A DNA stretch of 62,400 nt from contig JBFMAI010000005.1 in NCBI GenBank assembly GCA_040755725.1, forward strand, positions 1 through 62,400, given 5' to 3'. The position numbers and the translations under genes are program-made. This document shows, in pieces, positions 55,653-62,400 of this stretch. Each line of letters starts with the position of its first letter. Position 1 is the stretch's first letter. Source of the stretch: JBFMAI01 sp040755725. GTDB lineage: Bacteria > Planctomycetota > Phycisphaerae > UBA1845 > Fen-1342. The notes below the pieces were generated by a model that did not search any database, had not been told where the DNA came from, and worked only from the letters and a program-made list of their open reading frames with translations.

Positions 55653-57707
55653 ATGAGACCGCTCGTCCTCGTCGCCGCCAACCTGCTCGTTCTGGCCGCC
55701 TTGCCGCCCACCCGCGCCGCCGACCCCGCCGACCTCGCCGTCACCCGCGTCGCCCTCTTCTCCAGCGGCGTCGGCTACTTCGAACGCGAGGCCGAGATCG
55801 CCGGCAGCACCTCCGCCGAGCTCAAGTTCCGCACCGAGCAGATCAACGACATCATCAAGTCGATGGTGCTCCAGGACTTCGGCGGCGGGAAGATCGGCAT
55901 CATCAGCTACGCCTCCCGCGACCCGATCGAAAAGACGCTGCGGAGCTTCGGCGTCGACCTGACCGGCCGGCCGACGCTCTTTCAACTGCTCGATCAACTC
56001 CGCGGCGAGCCCGTGGAGATCGCCGGCGCCCGCAACCTCAAGGGCGTCATCCTCGCGGTCGAGAAGAAGTTGATCCTGGGCCCGGAGGGTCAGACTACCG
56101 AGGAGAAGGAATTCGTTACGCTGCACACGGCCGAGGGGCTTCAGCAGCTCGCGCTGGAGCAGATTCAAAACCTCCGCCTGATGAACGAGAAGGTGGACCA
56201 GGAGCTCGCCAAGGCGCTCGTCACGCTCGCGTCGGCCCATGACGCGGACAAGAAGACCGTCACGATCCACTTCGACGGCCAGGGGGCGCGAAAGGTCCGG
56301 GCGGCGTACCTGCTCGAAGCGCCGATTTGGAAGACGAGCTATCGGCTCGTGCTGGCCGACGACAAGAAGCCGTTCCTTCAGGGCTGGGCGACGGTGGAGA
56401 ACGCAACGGAGGAGGACTGGAACAACGTCTGGCTGTCGCTCGTGAGCGGCCGGCCGATCTCATTCCGGATGGACCTCTACACGCCGCTGTATGTCCCTCG
56501 GCCGCTCGAACAACTCGAACTCTATGCTTCGCTGCGCCCGCCGGAGTACGATGCGGGGTTCGGCGAAGCAGAACCCCCGACGCCGCCCGGAACTCACTCG
56601 CTCATGGCCAAGGGCCGAGCGGCTGGCATGAGTGCAGCCCGCCGTCATGTCGAAAGTCTCATGACGCCCGCCGCCGCCGCCCCGGAAGAAGCCCGCCTCG
56701 GCATCGAACTGGCCGGCCAGGGCATCGAGTCGGTCGCCACGGCGCTTCAGGCCGGCGAGCTGTTCGCCTATCACATCGACACCCAGGTTTCGATCCCCCG
56801 GCAGCACTCGGCGATGCTGCCGATCGTCAACAAAGCGATCGAGGGCGAGAAGGTCAGCGTCTTCAACGTCACCACGCACGCGAAGTACCCGCTCAACGGC
56901 CTGGAGCTCAAGAACACCAGCGGCCTCAACCTGATGCAGGGGCCGGTCACGATCTTCGATGCCGACATCTACGCCGGCGACGCCAAGCTGCCCGACCTGA
57001 AGCCCGATGAGAAGCGGCTGATCGCGTACGCGCTGGACCTGTCCACCGAGGTGCTGATCGAGCAGAAGCCGACGCCGGAGGAGCTCGTTAGCCTGCGGAT
57101 CGCCCGCGGCACGCTGTGGCAGCGCCGCAAGTCCGTCGATGCCCGGCAATACCTCATCAAGAACAAGGCGGACAAGGACCGCACGGTGCTCGTGGAGCAG
57201 GCGTACGGCGAAGGCTGGACGCTGGTCGAGCCGAAAGAGCCGTACGAGCGGACGCAGGAGCTGCTGCGGTTCAAGGTCGCCGTGCCGGCCCACAAGACGG
57301 TGACGCAGAACGTGAAGCTGGAGCGCGTCATGGATCAGACCGTGGTGCTCAGCAACGTGGGTCTGGAGCAGATTCAGTTCTTCCTGCGGACGCCGGTCAT
57401 CACGCCGGCGGTCAAGTCGGCCCTGGAAAAGGTGATTTCGCTGCGGAATGAGCTGGAGGAGGTCACTCGCCGGCGCATCCGGCTGGAGACGCAGCAGGAG
57501 GAGAGCATCGCCGAGCAGGCCCGTGTCCGGGAAAACCTGAAGACGCTGGACAAGAGCACCGACGCGTACCAGCGGCAACTGAAGCGGTTCGACGAGGTTG
57601 ATGCCCGGATCATGGAGCTGGCCAAGCAGGTCGCCGCCGCCCGCGACGAGCAGGAGCAGAAGCAGAAGGCCCTGGACGCCTACCTGCTGTCGCTGAACGT
57701 GGAGTAG
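55653..57707 (+). CDS. Secreted DUF4139-type protein
   Basis: 684 residues, ATG with AGGAG upstream. Signal peptide VLVAANLLVLAALPPTRA. The N-terminal part DLAVTRVALFSSGVGYFEREAEI and SAELKFRTEQINDIIKSMVL, then AYLLEAPIWKTSYRLVL and WATVENATEEDWNNVWLSLVSGRPISFRMDLYTP, are the signature strands of the DUF4139/mucoidy-inhibitor-A-like family. The end (about 590-684) is a coiled coil (SLRNELEEVTRRRIRLETQQ). The molecular role of the family is unknown; an envelope location is likely. Confidence 0.8.
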   Translation: MRPLVLVAANLLVLAALPPTRAADPADLAVTRVALFSSGVGYFEREAEIAGSTSAELKFRTEQINDIIKSMVLQDFGGGKIGIISYASRDPIEKTLRSFGVDLTGRPTLFQLLDQLRGEPVEIAGARNLKGVILAVEKKLILGPEGQTTEEKEFVTLHTAEGLQQLALEQIQNLRLMNEKVDQELAKALVTLASAHDADKKTVTIHFDGQGARKVRAAYLLEAPIWKTSYRLVLADDKKPFLQGWATVENATEEDWNNVWLSLVSGRPISFRMDLYTPLYVPRPLEQLELYASLRPPEYDAGFGEAEPPTPPGTHSLMAKGRAAGMSAARRHVESLMTPAAAAPEEARLGIELAGQGIESVATALQAGELFAYHIDTQVSIPRQHSAMLPIVNKAIEGEKVSVFNVTTHAKYPLNGLELKNTSGLNLMQGPVTIFDADIYAGDAKLPDLKPDEKRLIAYALDLSTEVLIEQKPTPEELVSLRIARGTLWQRRKSVDARQYLIKNKADKDRTVLVEQAYGEGWTLVEPKEPYERTQELLRFKVAVPAHKTVTQNVKLERVMDQTVVLSNVGLEQIQFFLRTPVITPAVKSALEKVISLRNELEEVTRRRIRLETQQEESIAEQARVRENLKTLDKSTDAYQRQLKRFDEVDARIMELAKQVAAARDEQEQKQKALDAYLLSLNVE

Positions 57708-57717
57708 GCGTGGCCCA

Positions 57718-57960
57718 TACTCTCCTCCCTTCCAGGTCACCACGGCGACCAACTCGCTGTGGCGAGGAGGGGTTGGGGGAGGGTTTCGGCGTTTTCCCGG
57801 GAACCCCCCTCCTGTTCAGGTCGCCATGGGCGACTCGCGTGCCGAGGAGAGGTTGGGGAGGGTCGGGGTGGGAGGGGCCGAGGGGTCGAGGGATTGCGGG
57901 ATCAAGGGATTGAGTAACCTGCGGCCGATACCCCCTCAATCCCTCCGTCCCTGAATCCCC
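57718..57960 (+). repeat. Tandem pair of dispersed repeats plus GGGATTGA units
   Basis: First unit: CCAGGTCACCACGGCGACCA, AACTCGCTGTGGCGAGGAGG, GGTTGGGGGAGGGT. Second unit: TCAGGTCGCCATGGGCGACT, GAGGAGAGGTTGGGGAGGGT. Then GGGATTGCGGGATCAAGGGATTGA (57890-57914) with inverted CCCCTCAATCCCT nearby. All types also occur inside dnaE2 or in other gaps. The remainder of the 514-base gap up to 58221 holds only the IS21 end. Confidence 0.6.
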
Positions 57961-58221
57961 AGCGGGTACCATGCCCACGTCGGCGGGACGCGGAGGCGTG
58001 ACCGACGAGGACTTCGGTCGGGCAATGACCATGCCCGCGGTAAGCGCTCGGCCAAGGGCGGGTTGACGGCGTGTGGCTGACGGTGGAGGGGGCAGGGGGC
58101 GAGGATGTCAGCGGGCGGGCAAAGTGTACCAGTGCTGGGCAGGTGAAAACCGGCCACTTGAGGAGGTTGCGGTTCGCCGCCAGACCTTCGGCAACCAGAG
58201 GTTGGTTGCCGGAGGCTCGGC

Positions 58222-58470
58222 ATGGCGAACCGGCTCAAGTTGGCCAAGGTCCACTCCATTCAGGTGTTACACGCCCGCGGCTGGTCGCAGCGGCGGATCG
58301 CTCGCGAGTTGGGCATCCACCGCGAGACCGTGGCCCGCTATGTGCAAATCGCGGAGGGCGACCCGCGTGACGGCCCTGGGGGCACCAACCCCGCAGGTCA
58401 AAACCGGCCAAACCCGCCCACCGGGTCGCACGACCAAAACCGGCCAGACCCGCCCACCGGATCCGTGGGG
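58222..58470 (+). pseudogene. 5' fragment of an IS21-family istA transposase gene
   Basis: ANRLKLAKVHSIQVLHARGWSQRRIARELGIHRETVARYV is the helix-turn-helix start of IstA. The frame then enters a tandem duplication (NRPNPPTGS, NRPDPPTGS) and runs into unrelated sequence at about 58470. The CAAAACCGGCCA text recurs three times (about 58143, 58402, 58438), like the multiple end repeats of IS21 elements; the element end is probably near 58125-58160. There is no DDE domain and no istB, so it is dead. Confidence 0.7.
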
Positions 58471-58622
58471 CCTGAGATCGCTGCCGGCGACCCCACGTCG
58501 GTGGTCAGTACCCGCTCGCCCACGTCAATCGTCTCGATCGCTTCGGCCCCGTTGGGCGTCAGCACGAGCGTGCCGGCGACGAAGCACACGCCGAGCGGCA
58601 CCATGCGAAGAGCCGCGCCCAC
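58470..58622 (-). pseudogene. N-terminal fragment of a Hint (pretoxin) domain
   Basis: GTG 58622 opens the text, and MVPLGVCFVAGTLVLTPNGAE, then AIETIDVGERVLTTDVG, follow. CFVAGT with the nucleophile Cys is the start of planctomycete Hint domains in polymorphic toxins. After about 45 residues it is cut by the IS21 fragment on the opposite strand. This is the only Hint N-terminal half in the window; the modules upstream hold only later parts. Confidence 0.65.
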
Positions 58623-58636
58623 CGTACCTTCCGCTG

Positions 58637-58930
58637 CTATGTCACCGGCCCAGGCTCCGGTTCGCCTGCCTCGCGCACTTGGACGCGCGTGTAAGTGGCA
58701 AAATACGCCACGCCCTTGTCAGCATTCAAAACGCTCAGACGACGGGCCTCCGCCAAAGCTCCCTCTCGCGACCAGTAGACTCGTATCGGATTCAACGCCA
58801 TGATGATCGCCTCTTCAAGCGCCTCCGGTGTGGTTCCCGTAGGTGGGCGCGCGGGCCATGCATCGAAATCGACGCGAACGACAGCAAAGCCAGGCTCGAA
58901 CTGGTACCGTTTTCCGGTGTTCACTGGCAC
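58637..58930 (-). CDS. Putative immunity protein 1
   Basis: 97 residues, GTG start six bases after the stop of toxin module 1. The text PVNTGKRYQFEPGFAVVRVD, EALEEAIIMALNPIRVYWSR and KGVAYFATYTRVQVREAGEP shows alternating strands and one helix. No known family is recognised. The role as immunity protein comes only from its place straight after a Hint-toxin tip. Confidence 0.5.
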   Translation of the reverse strand: MPVNTGKRYQFEPGFAVVRVDFDAWPARPPTGTTPEALEEAIIMALNPIRVYWSREGALAEARRLSVLNADKGVAYFATYTRVQVREAGEPEPGPVT

Positions 58931-58936
58931 GTTTTC

Positions 58937-59683
58937 TCAGTGTGAGGTCAAGTTGCCAATATGTTCACCTGTATACGGGTGAAACACGTCGCCGCTCAAG
59001 CCAAAGTAGCACTCGTCCGCGCCGTGCAGGCCCCAGGCCTGCTTGATCCGGTGAATCCTGGTGCCGGACTGCGCTCGGCTAACCCCGCAATGTCGCTCCA
59101 AATACGCGGCAACCTCCAGGAAACCAGACTCGCCGGATCGGACGCGCATCCCGCGCGCGATCGCATTCGCCAAGTCCGAACCCGCCGGTATGCCACACGG
59201 TCCAGCGTTGTGGCTCAGTACACCAACGGTCGAGACGAAGTAGCAATGCTCCGTCTCGACTTCGAGATTATACACGCGGTGGACGCCGGCCCGGGAGTCG
59301 ATCCACGTAATCGCGGCCGGGCCGGCCAGCGTCCGCAGCCGCTCGCCGGCGGCCAGGTCGGCCACCGGGACCCAGTCGCCGCGGTCCTCCGAATAGAGCC
59401 GGTGCGTGCCCGTCGGCTCCAACGGCTCAGCCAGCCCGTCGAGCCAGACCCGCCGAACGTCGCCGTTCAGGTGCGTCACCGTGGACAGGACCACGCGGCC
59501 CGGCCCTTCCTCGATCGGCGGACACGCCTCGACCGCGGTCACATACGCCGGCCCGACCAGCCCCAGTTCGGGCAACTGGACCGGGACCGCGGCACCGACT
59601 TCGGCGCCCACCAGCATCAGCCACGCAATCGGCCGCAACAGCGTCATCCGAATCCGCCCGCGCTCGGCGTCCTCCATCCGCAA
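58937..59683 (-). CDS. Orphan Hint-toxin module 1 (no proper start)
   Basis: The frame is open from an in-frame TGA at 59780-59782 and has no good start: only TTG 59683 and ATG 59677, neither with a ribosome site. It is therefore probably a silent cassette. It reads EIDPATWRRVELRMEDAERG, LLRPIAWLMLVGAEVGAAVP (shared block), then the Hint C-half: THRLYSEDRGDWVPVADLAAGERL, RVYNLEVETEHCYFVSTVGVLSHN, where the final His-Asn is the cleavage site. The toxin tip of about 89 residues follows, ending with IHRIKQAWGLHGADECYFGL and VFHPYTGEHIGNLTSH. The tip looks like a known group of RHS-type tips, but I cannot name its activity. Confidence 0.65.
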   Translation of the reverse strand: MRMEDAERGRIRMTLLRPIAWLMLVGAEVGAAVPVQLPELGLVGPAYVTAVEACPPIEEGPGRVVLSTVTHLNGDVRRVWLDGLAEPLEPTGTHRLYSEDRGDWVPVADLAAGERLRTLAGPAAITWIDSRAGVHRVYNLEVETEHCYFVSTVGVLSHNAGPCGIPAGSDLANAIARGMRVRSGESGFLEVAAYLERHCGVSRAQSGTRIHRIKQAWGLHGADECYFGLSGDVFHPYTGEHIGNLTSH

Positions 59684-59755
59684 CTCGACCCGCCGCCATG
59701 TCGCCGGGTCGATTTCATCACAGCTGTCCGGGTCGGCCGGGTCACCCGGCCCCGC
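59545..59755 (-). repeat. 211-bp cassette homology block, copy 1
   Basis: Same length as 60721-60931, with six differences seen by eye (about 97% identity). It encodes the Hint linker shared by both orphan modules. Similarity stops sharply at both ends, as expected for recombination-driven tip exchange. Confidence 0.8.
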
Positions 59756-59790
59756 ATCGCTGCGACGAGTCTGAGGAACTCAGAATCGGC

Positions 59791-60150
59791 TCACACGTCA
59801 TCGCCCGCGCAGAATCGCGCAAGAACCGCTAGGACGCCAGTCTCGACGAGAGCGCAATTCTCGGCGTACTTGGCCGGATCACTGAACATGAGCATCACGT
59901 CTTCAATCTCGTTACCGGCGGCCACGACGTCACCCAGTTCTTGGTCGCCGATCGCGTCAAGGCACAGAAGCAATGTCTGCCCGTTGAATACGAGCTGTTC
60001 GGCAATTGGCCAGAAACGAAAACTGTGCGACAGAAGCCGTGCAGCTCCTAATGACAGAATCGCGATCACACACGTCGCTTCGTCTTTGGAAAGACCGCGA
60101 ACGAGTTTCAACGCGAGCTTCTCGCCCTCGCTTCTTTCATCGCATGGCAT
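59791..60150 (-). CDS. Putative immunity protein 2
   Basis: 119 residues; ATG 60150 begins one base after the toxin module 2 stop, so they are translationally coupled. DERSEGEKLALKLVRGLSKD, ATCVIAILSLGAARLLSHSF and QTLLLCLDAIGDQELGDVVA suggest a mostly helical protein. No family is recognised. Its base composition is clearly less GC-rich than the surroundings, as is common for toxin-tip genes. Confidence 0.55.
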   Translation of the reverse strand: MPCDERSEGEKLALKLVRGLSKDEATCVIAILSLGAARLLSHSFRFWPIAEQLVFNGQTLLLCLDAIGDQELGDVVAAGNEIEDVMLMFSDPAKYAENCALVETGVLAVLARFCAGDDV

Positions 60151-60151
60151 G

Positions 60152-60859
60152 CTATTTCCATTTCGGGTTGACGATTAGGCCCGAAGGGTGCCGGAAGAAG
60201 TGCAGCTCGCGACCGTCAAACCCATACTGGTATATCTTCCTCCAGTCACCTGGGCGCACCTTGCGCAGCTCCTGTAGGAATTCCCGGTTGTTTATACGCA
60301 CCGCTTTCTGCGTGCGGACGCGGAAACGCGGATTATACCCTTCCCAGTCCTTGATACTCTTGTACGTTCGGCATTCATTATGAACCAGGAGTCCTGCAAC
60401 TGAAACGTGATAGGTGTGGCATCGATGGACCTCGATGTTGTAGGCGCGCCCGAGCGAGTCGCGCCAATCGACGTTTGCGACCGCCATAGGTCCACGCTGC
60501 CCTGGAAGGAACTCGTCGCCTCGGAGGGACGCCGCTGGCACCCAGCTCAGCCGACTTACTGACCAGAACGGATGGCTCGGCGTGACGCCGATCGGGCGGT
60601 CCAGTCCGTCGATGTACAGCTCGATCAGCGGCGCCCGTTCCGTGACGAACGTCCCCGTCACGATCGCCGTCCCCGGCGGGCCCGGTTCGATCGCCGGACA
60701 CGGCGCGATCGCCGTCACGCACGCCGGCCCGACCAGCCCCAGTTCGGGCAACTGGACCGGGACCGCGGCGCCGACTTCGGCACCCAGCAGCATCAACCAC
60801 GCGATCGGCCGCAACAGCGTCATCCGAATCCGTCCGCGCTCGGCGTCCTCCATCCGCAA
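60152..60859 (-). CDS. Orphan Hint-toxin module 2 (no proper start)
   Basis: Open from an in-frame TGA at 60953-60955; only TTG 60859 or ATG 60853 could start it. It begins with the same block as module 1, then a different Hint C-half: TPSHPFWSVSRLSWVPAASL, RAYNIEVHRCHTYHVSVAGLLVHN, with a terminal His-Asn. The 74-residue toxin tip reads CRTYKSIKDWEGYNPRFRVR, then RPGDWRKIYQYGFDGRELHF, and ends LIVNPKWK. It is rich in Lys, Arg and aromatic residues, which would suit a nuclease, but no catalytic set can be named. Confidence 0.65.
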   Translation of the reverse strand: MRMEDAERGRIRMTLLRPIAWLMLLGAEVGAAVPVQLPELGLVGPACVTAIAPCPAIEPGPPGTAIVTGTFVTERAPLIELYIDGLDRPIGVTPSHPFWSVSRLSWVPAASLRGDEFLPGQRGPMAVANVDWRDSLGRAYNIEVHRCHTYHVSVAGLLVHNECRTYKSIKDWEGYNPRFRVRTQKAVRINNREFLQELRKVRPGDWRKIYQYGFDGRELHFFRHPSGLIVNPKWK

Positions 60860-60931
60860 CTCGACCCGCCGCCATGTCGCCGGGTCGATTTCATCACAGC
60901 TGTCCGGGTCGGCCGGGTCACCCGGCCCCGC
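60721..60931 (-). repeat. 211-bp cassette homology block, copy 2
   Basis: See copy 1 at 59545. The block starts about seven codons after the in-frame stop and ends where the two Hint C-halves diverge. The rest of the gap up to 61002 holds nothing supportable. Confidence 0.8.
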
Positions 60932-61002
60932 CCGCGGCGGTGTTGGCAGTCGTCAGTTCCTCTCCGCATGCGCGGGGTCGCATCGAATCGCGGCTGCTAA
61001 CT

Positions 61003-61977
61003 TTAGACCTGCAGGTCAACTCTGCAGCCGGGAATAGCCTCCCGAAGGCACCGAATGGCCTTGCCACTGACTGCCGGGCATTCTTGTATCTCGACTTCCT
61101 TCAAGGAGCCAACTAAACGCTGTAACTGGAGAATCCCGGCGTCGCTCACCGAGTCTGAGCCGACAATCGCAATCCGCTCCAACTGCAGTGACTCAGCGAC
61201 TGCCGAGAGAAACGAATCATCGATGCCGGACACTCCGTCAATGGCCAGCGACGACAGCGACAGGCACCGCGCGAGGTTCAGAACGCCGGCGGCGCTAATG
61301 CCCTTGCACTGGCAAATACTTAGACTCCGCAGTGCTCGGCATGCAGCTAGAGCCATAATCCCGTCGTTGCTTATCTCCAACAGCGGTCCGAACGTCAGCA
61401 CCGCAAGTTGACCACAGCGAGCCAGGTACTCGAAGGTAGCATCAGTCAACGGCGCAAAGCTCGGCAATTCCAGTTGTCTCAACCACGGCAACTGCGATAG
61501 GGATGCAATTGCCGCGTCTGTTAGATGCGGTTGGTCATCCAGAAGCACCTCTTGCAGTCGCCCGTTGCGGCATAGCTCAGCCACACCGGCATCAGTGAAC
61601 GCGAAGCACCACCTGGCAGCCAGCACGCGGAGTGACGCCATCTGTCCGAGCACGGCTAGTCCCCTATCTGTGATTCGATGACACGCGTCAATGTTCAACG
61701 TCGCGAGTTGGCCGAGATGTGACAAATGGGCGATCCCAGCATCGGTGAGCCGCTCGCAGAAACTGATATCAAGGCGGGCGAGATTGGGCAGCCGACCAAT
61801 GTGGACAAGCACCTCGTCGGTCACCTCGTGCTCTCCGCTGATCGAAAGCTCGCGGAGCCCTCCGAACTGCGCGAGCGAAGATGCCACATCGCATGCAAGC
61901 TTGCGCACTCTGAGCGACTCGACTCCTCCCGGAAATACGCGCAGCTCGTTTCCGCTAAGTTCCATGTTCGTCTGCAC
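61003..61977 (-). CDS. Leucine-rich-repeat protein, candidate immunity protein 3
   Basis: 324 residues, GTG start (ATG four codons later), 15 bases after the stop of the toxin at the window edge. About ten repeats of 24-26 residues of the cysteine-containing (AMN1/F-box-like) LRR type: LPNLARLDISFCERLTDAGI, LATLNIDACHRITDRGLAVL and LRSLSICQCKGISAAGVLNL. There is no signal peptide, so it is cytoplasmic. Base composition is less GC-rich than the housekeeping genes. LRR proteins are one of the reported scaffolds for immunity proteins of polymorphic toxins; its place right behind a toxin tip supports this but does not prove it. Confidence 0.75.
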   Translation of the reverse strand: MQTNMELSGNELRVFPGGVESLRVRKLACDVASSLAQFGGLRELSISGEHEVTDEVLVHIGRLPNLARLDISFCERLTDAGIAHLSHLGQLATLNIDACHRITDRGLAVLGQMASLRVLAARWCFAFTDAGVAELCRNGRLQEVLLDDQPHLTDAAIASLSQLPWLRQLELPSFAPLTDATFEYLARCGQLAVLTFGPLLEISNDGIMALAACRALRSLSICQCKGISAAGVLNLARCLSLSSLAIDGVSGIDDSFLSAVAESLQLERIAIVGSDSVSDAGILQLQRLVGSLKEVEIQECPAVSGKAIRCLREAIPGCRVDLQV

Positions 61978-61992
61978 ACGACCTCGCGGGCT

Positions 61993-62400
61993 TCACATCC
62001 AAAAGGAACCGATCTTCATTATCCCATTCTCGATCAGCCCCTTGACCGTTACTCTGAGTCCTTTCACAACGACTGTGATTGTGCGAACGCCGTTGGAAAG
62101 GCGTCTGGCCGACGCGTTCGCGGCGGCTTCGACGGCATCAAACGCCGCCGCCCGGTTGCCGCCGAATGCGCGTTCCAGTGGACTCAGGTTGTGCTTGGGA
62201 TTGCCGAATATGTGGTTAAGCTTGTTGGCATCGCAGGGGTTGTGAACCCATAAGTGTCTGTCGGAGACGAAGAACGTGTGCGTGCCGCGCACCTCGAGGT
62301 TGTAGACCGTCTCGGGCGTGGCCCGCGTCTCGATGCGGTCGATCGTGGCCAGACCGTCAGTTGTGCGGACGCGCTCGCCGGCACGCAGGCTACCAGCACC
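61993..62400 (-). CDS. C-terminal end of a Hint-toxin protein (partial at window edge)
   Basis: Open to the right edge. SLRAGERVRTTDG, ETVYNLEVRGTHTFFVSDRHLWVHN is the end of a Hint domain with terminal His-Asn, then a toxin tip of about 80 residues: KLNHIFGNPKHNLSPLERAFGG, AFDAVEAAANASARR, VTVKGLIENGIMKIGSFWM. The tip pattern NHIFG, then H-L, then a C-terminal VxVxG/IGSF strand pair, is one I associate with RHS/LXG-type toxins, probably an RNase, but the family name is uncertain. The N-terminal part of the protein is outside the window. Confidence 0.72.
   Translation of the reverse strand, partial: GAGSLRAGERVRTTDGLATIDRIETRATPETVYNLEVRGTHTFFVSDRHLWVHNPCDANKLNHIFGNPKHNLSPLERAFGGNRAAAFDAVEAAANASARRLSNGVRTITVVVKGLRVTVKGLIENGIMKIGSFWM

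Noticed and set aside
52822..55656. 944-codon plus-strand frame over the dockerin protease
   Set aside because: It is antisense to a protein with signal peptide, catalytic triad and dockerin; composition is biased and no domain is recognisable.

Overview
The window looks like a chromosomal segment of a GC-rich planctomycete, most likely from the Phycisphaerae side of the phylum. The reasons are a GC-rich base composition, secreted proteins ending in dockerin-like calcium repeats with the wording GD-x-NCDG-x-DFGDINPFV, PEP-CTERM tails, planctomycete-type Hint domains, and many short palindromic repeats. No rRNA, CRISPR array or replication origin was seen. One tRNA (Met, CAT) is present.

Layout. 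1-14 kb: housekeeping and envelope genes (a zinc-type chemoreceptor, tRNA-Met, argF, a prolyl oligopeptidase, a membrane glycosyltransferase, msrAB, comEC, purE, a GT2 glycosyltransferase). 14.4-24.6 kb: a mutagenic-repair block (imuA-imuB and dnaE2/imuC) interleaved with a homocysteine methyltransferase, pyrC, a 34-residue membrane ORF and purQ. imuA and dnaE2 have well-formed sigma70-type promoters that share a motif. dnaE2 carries a four-helix-bundle (IVP-type) gene framed by inverted heptad arrays inside its own reading frame. 24.9-29 kb: a PEP-CTERM beta-propeller protein, then a coupled operon of GH10-like protein, HhH protein and manA. 29.1-42.3 kb: an envelope or metal-stress block with small lipoproteins, a Spy/CpxP-like protein, an AraC regulator, an OmpR-type two-component system, and a five-gene efflux operon (lipoprotein, TolC, HlyD, ABC ATPase, MacB permease) whose stops and starts overlap. 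42.5-49.4 kb: four secreted proteins (arylsulfotransferase-like, CotH with lamin-tail domains, parallel beta-helix, lamin-tail PEP-CTERM). 49.4-50.6 kb: a stretch of gene fragments. 50.7-57.7 kb: an S9 peptidase, a trypsin-like protease with dockerin, and a DUF4139-type protein.

58.2-62.4 kb, minus strand: the 3' end of a polymorphic toxin locus. A Hint-toxin open at the window edge is followed by a leucine-rich-repeat protein in the immunity position. Two start-less Hint-toxin/immunity modules follow, sharing a 211-bp near-identical block. Last come a Hint N-terminal fragment and an IS21 istA fragment. This resembles a store of silent toxin tips for recombination.

The most notable items are this cassette array, the IVP-type element in frame inside dnaE2 (with further repeat insertions in dnaE2, purQ and a glycosyltransferase), four ATGAA-N6-ATGAAT direct repeats that look like a response-regulator regulon, and the shared imuA/dnaE2 promoter motif. 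Functions are assigned by motif recognition only; no database search was run.
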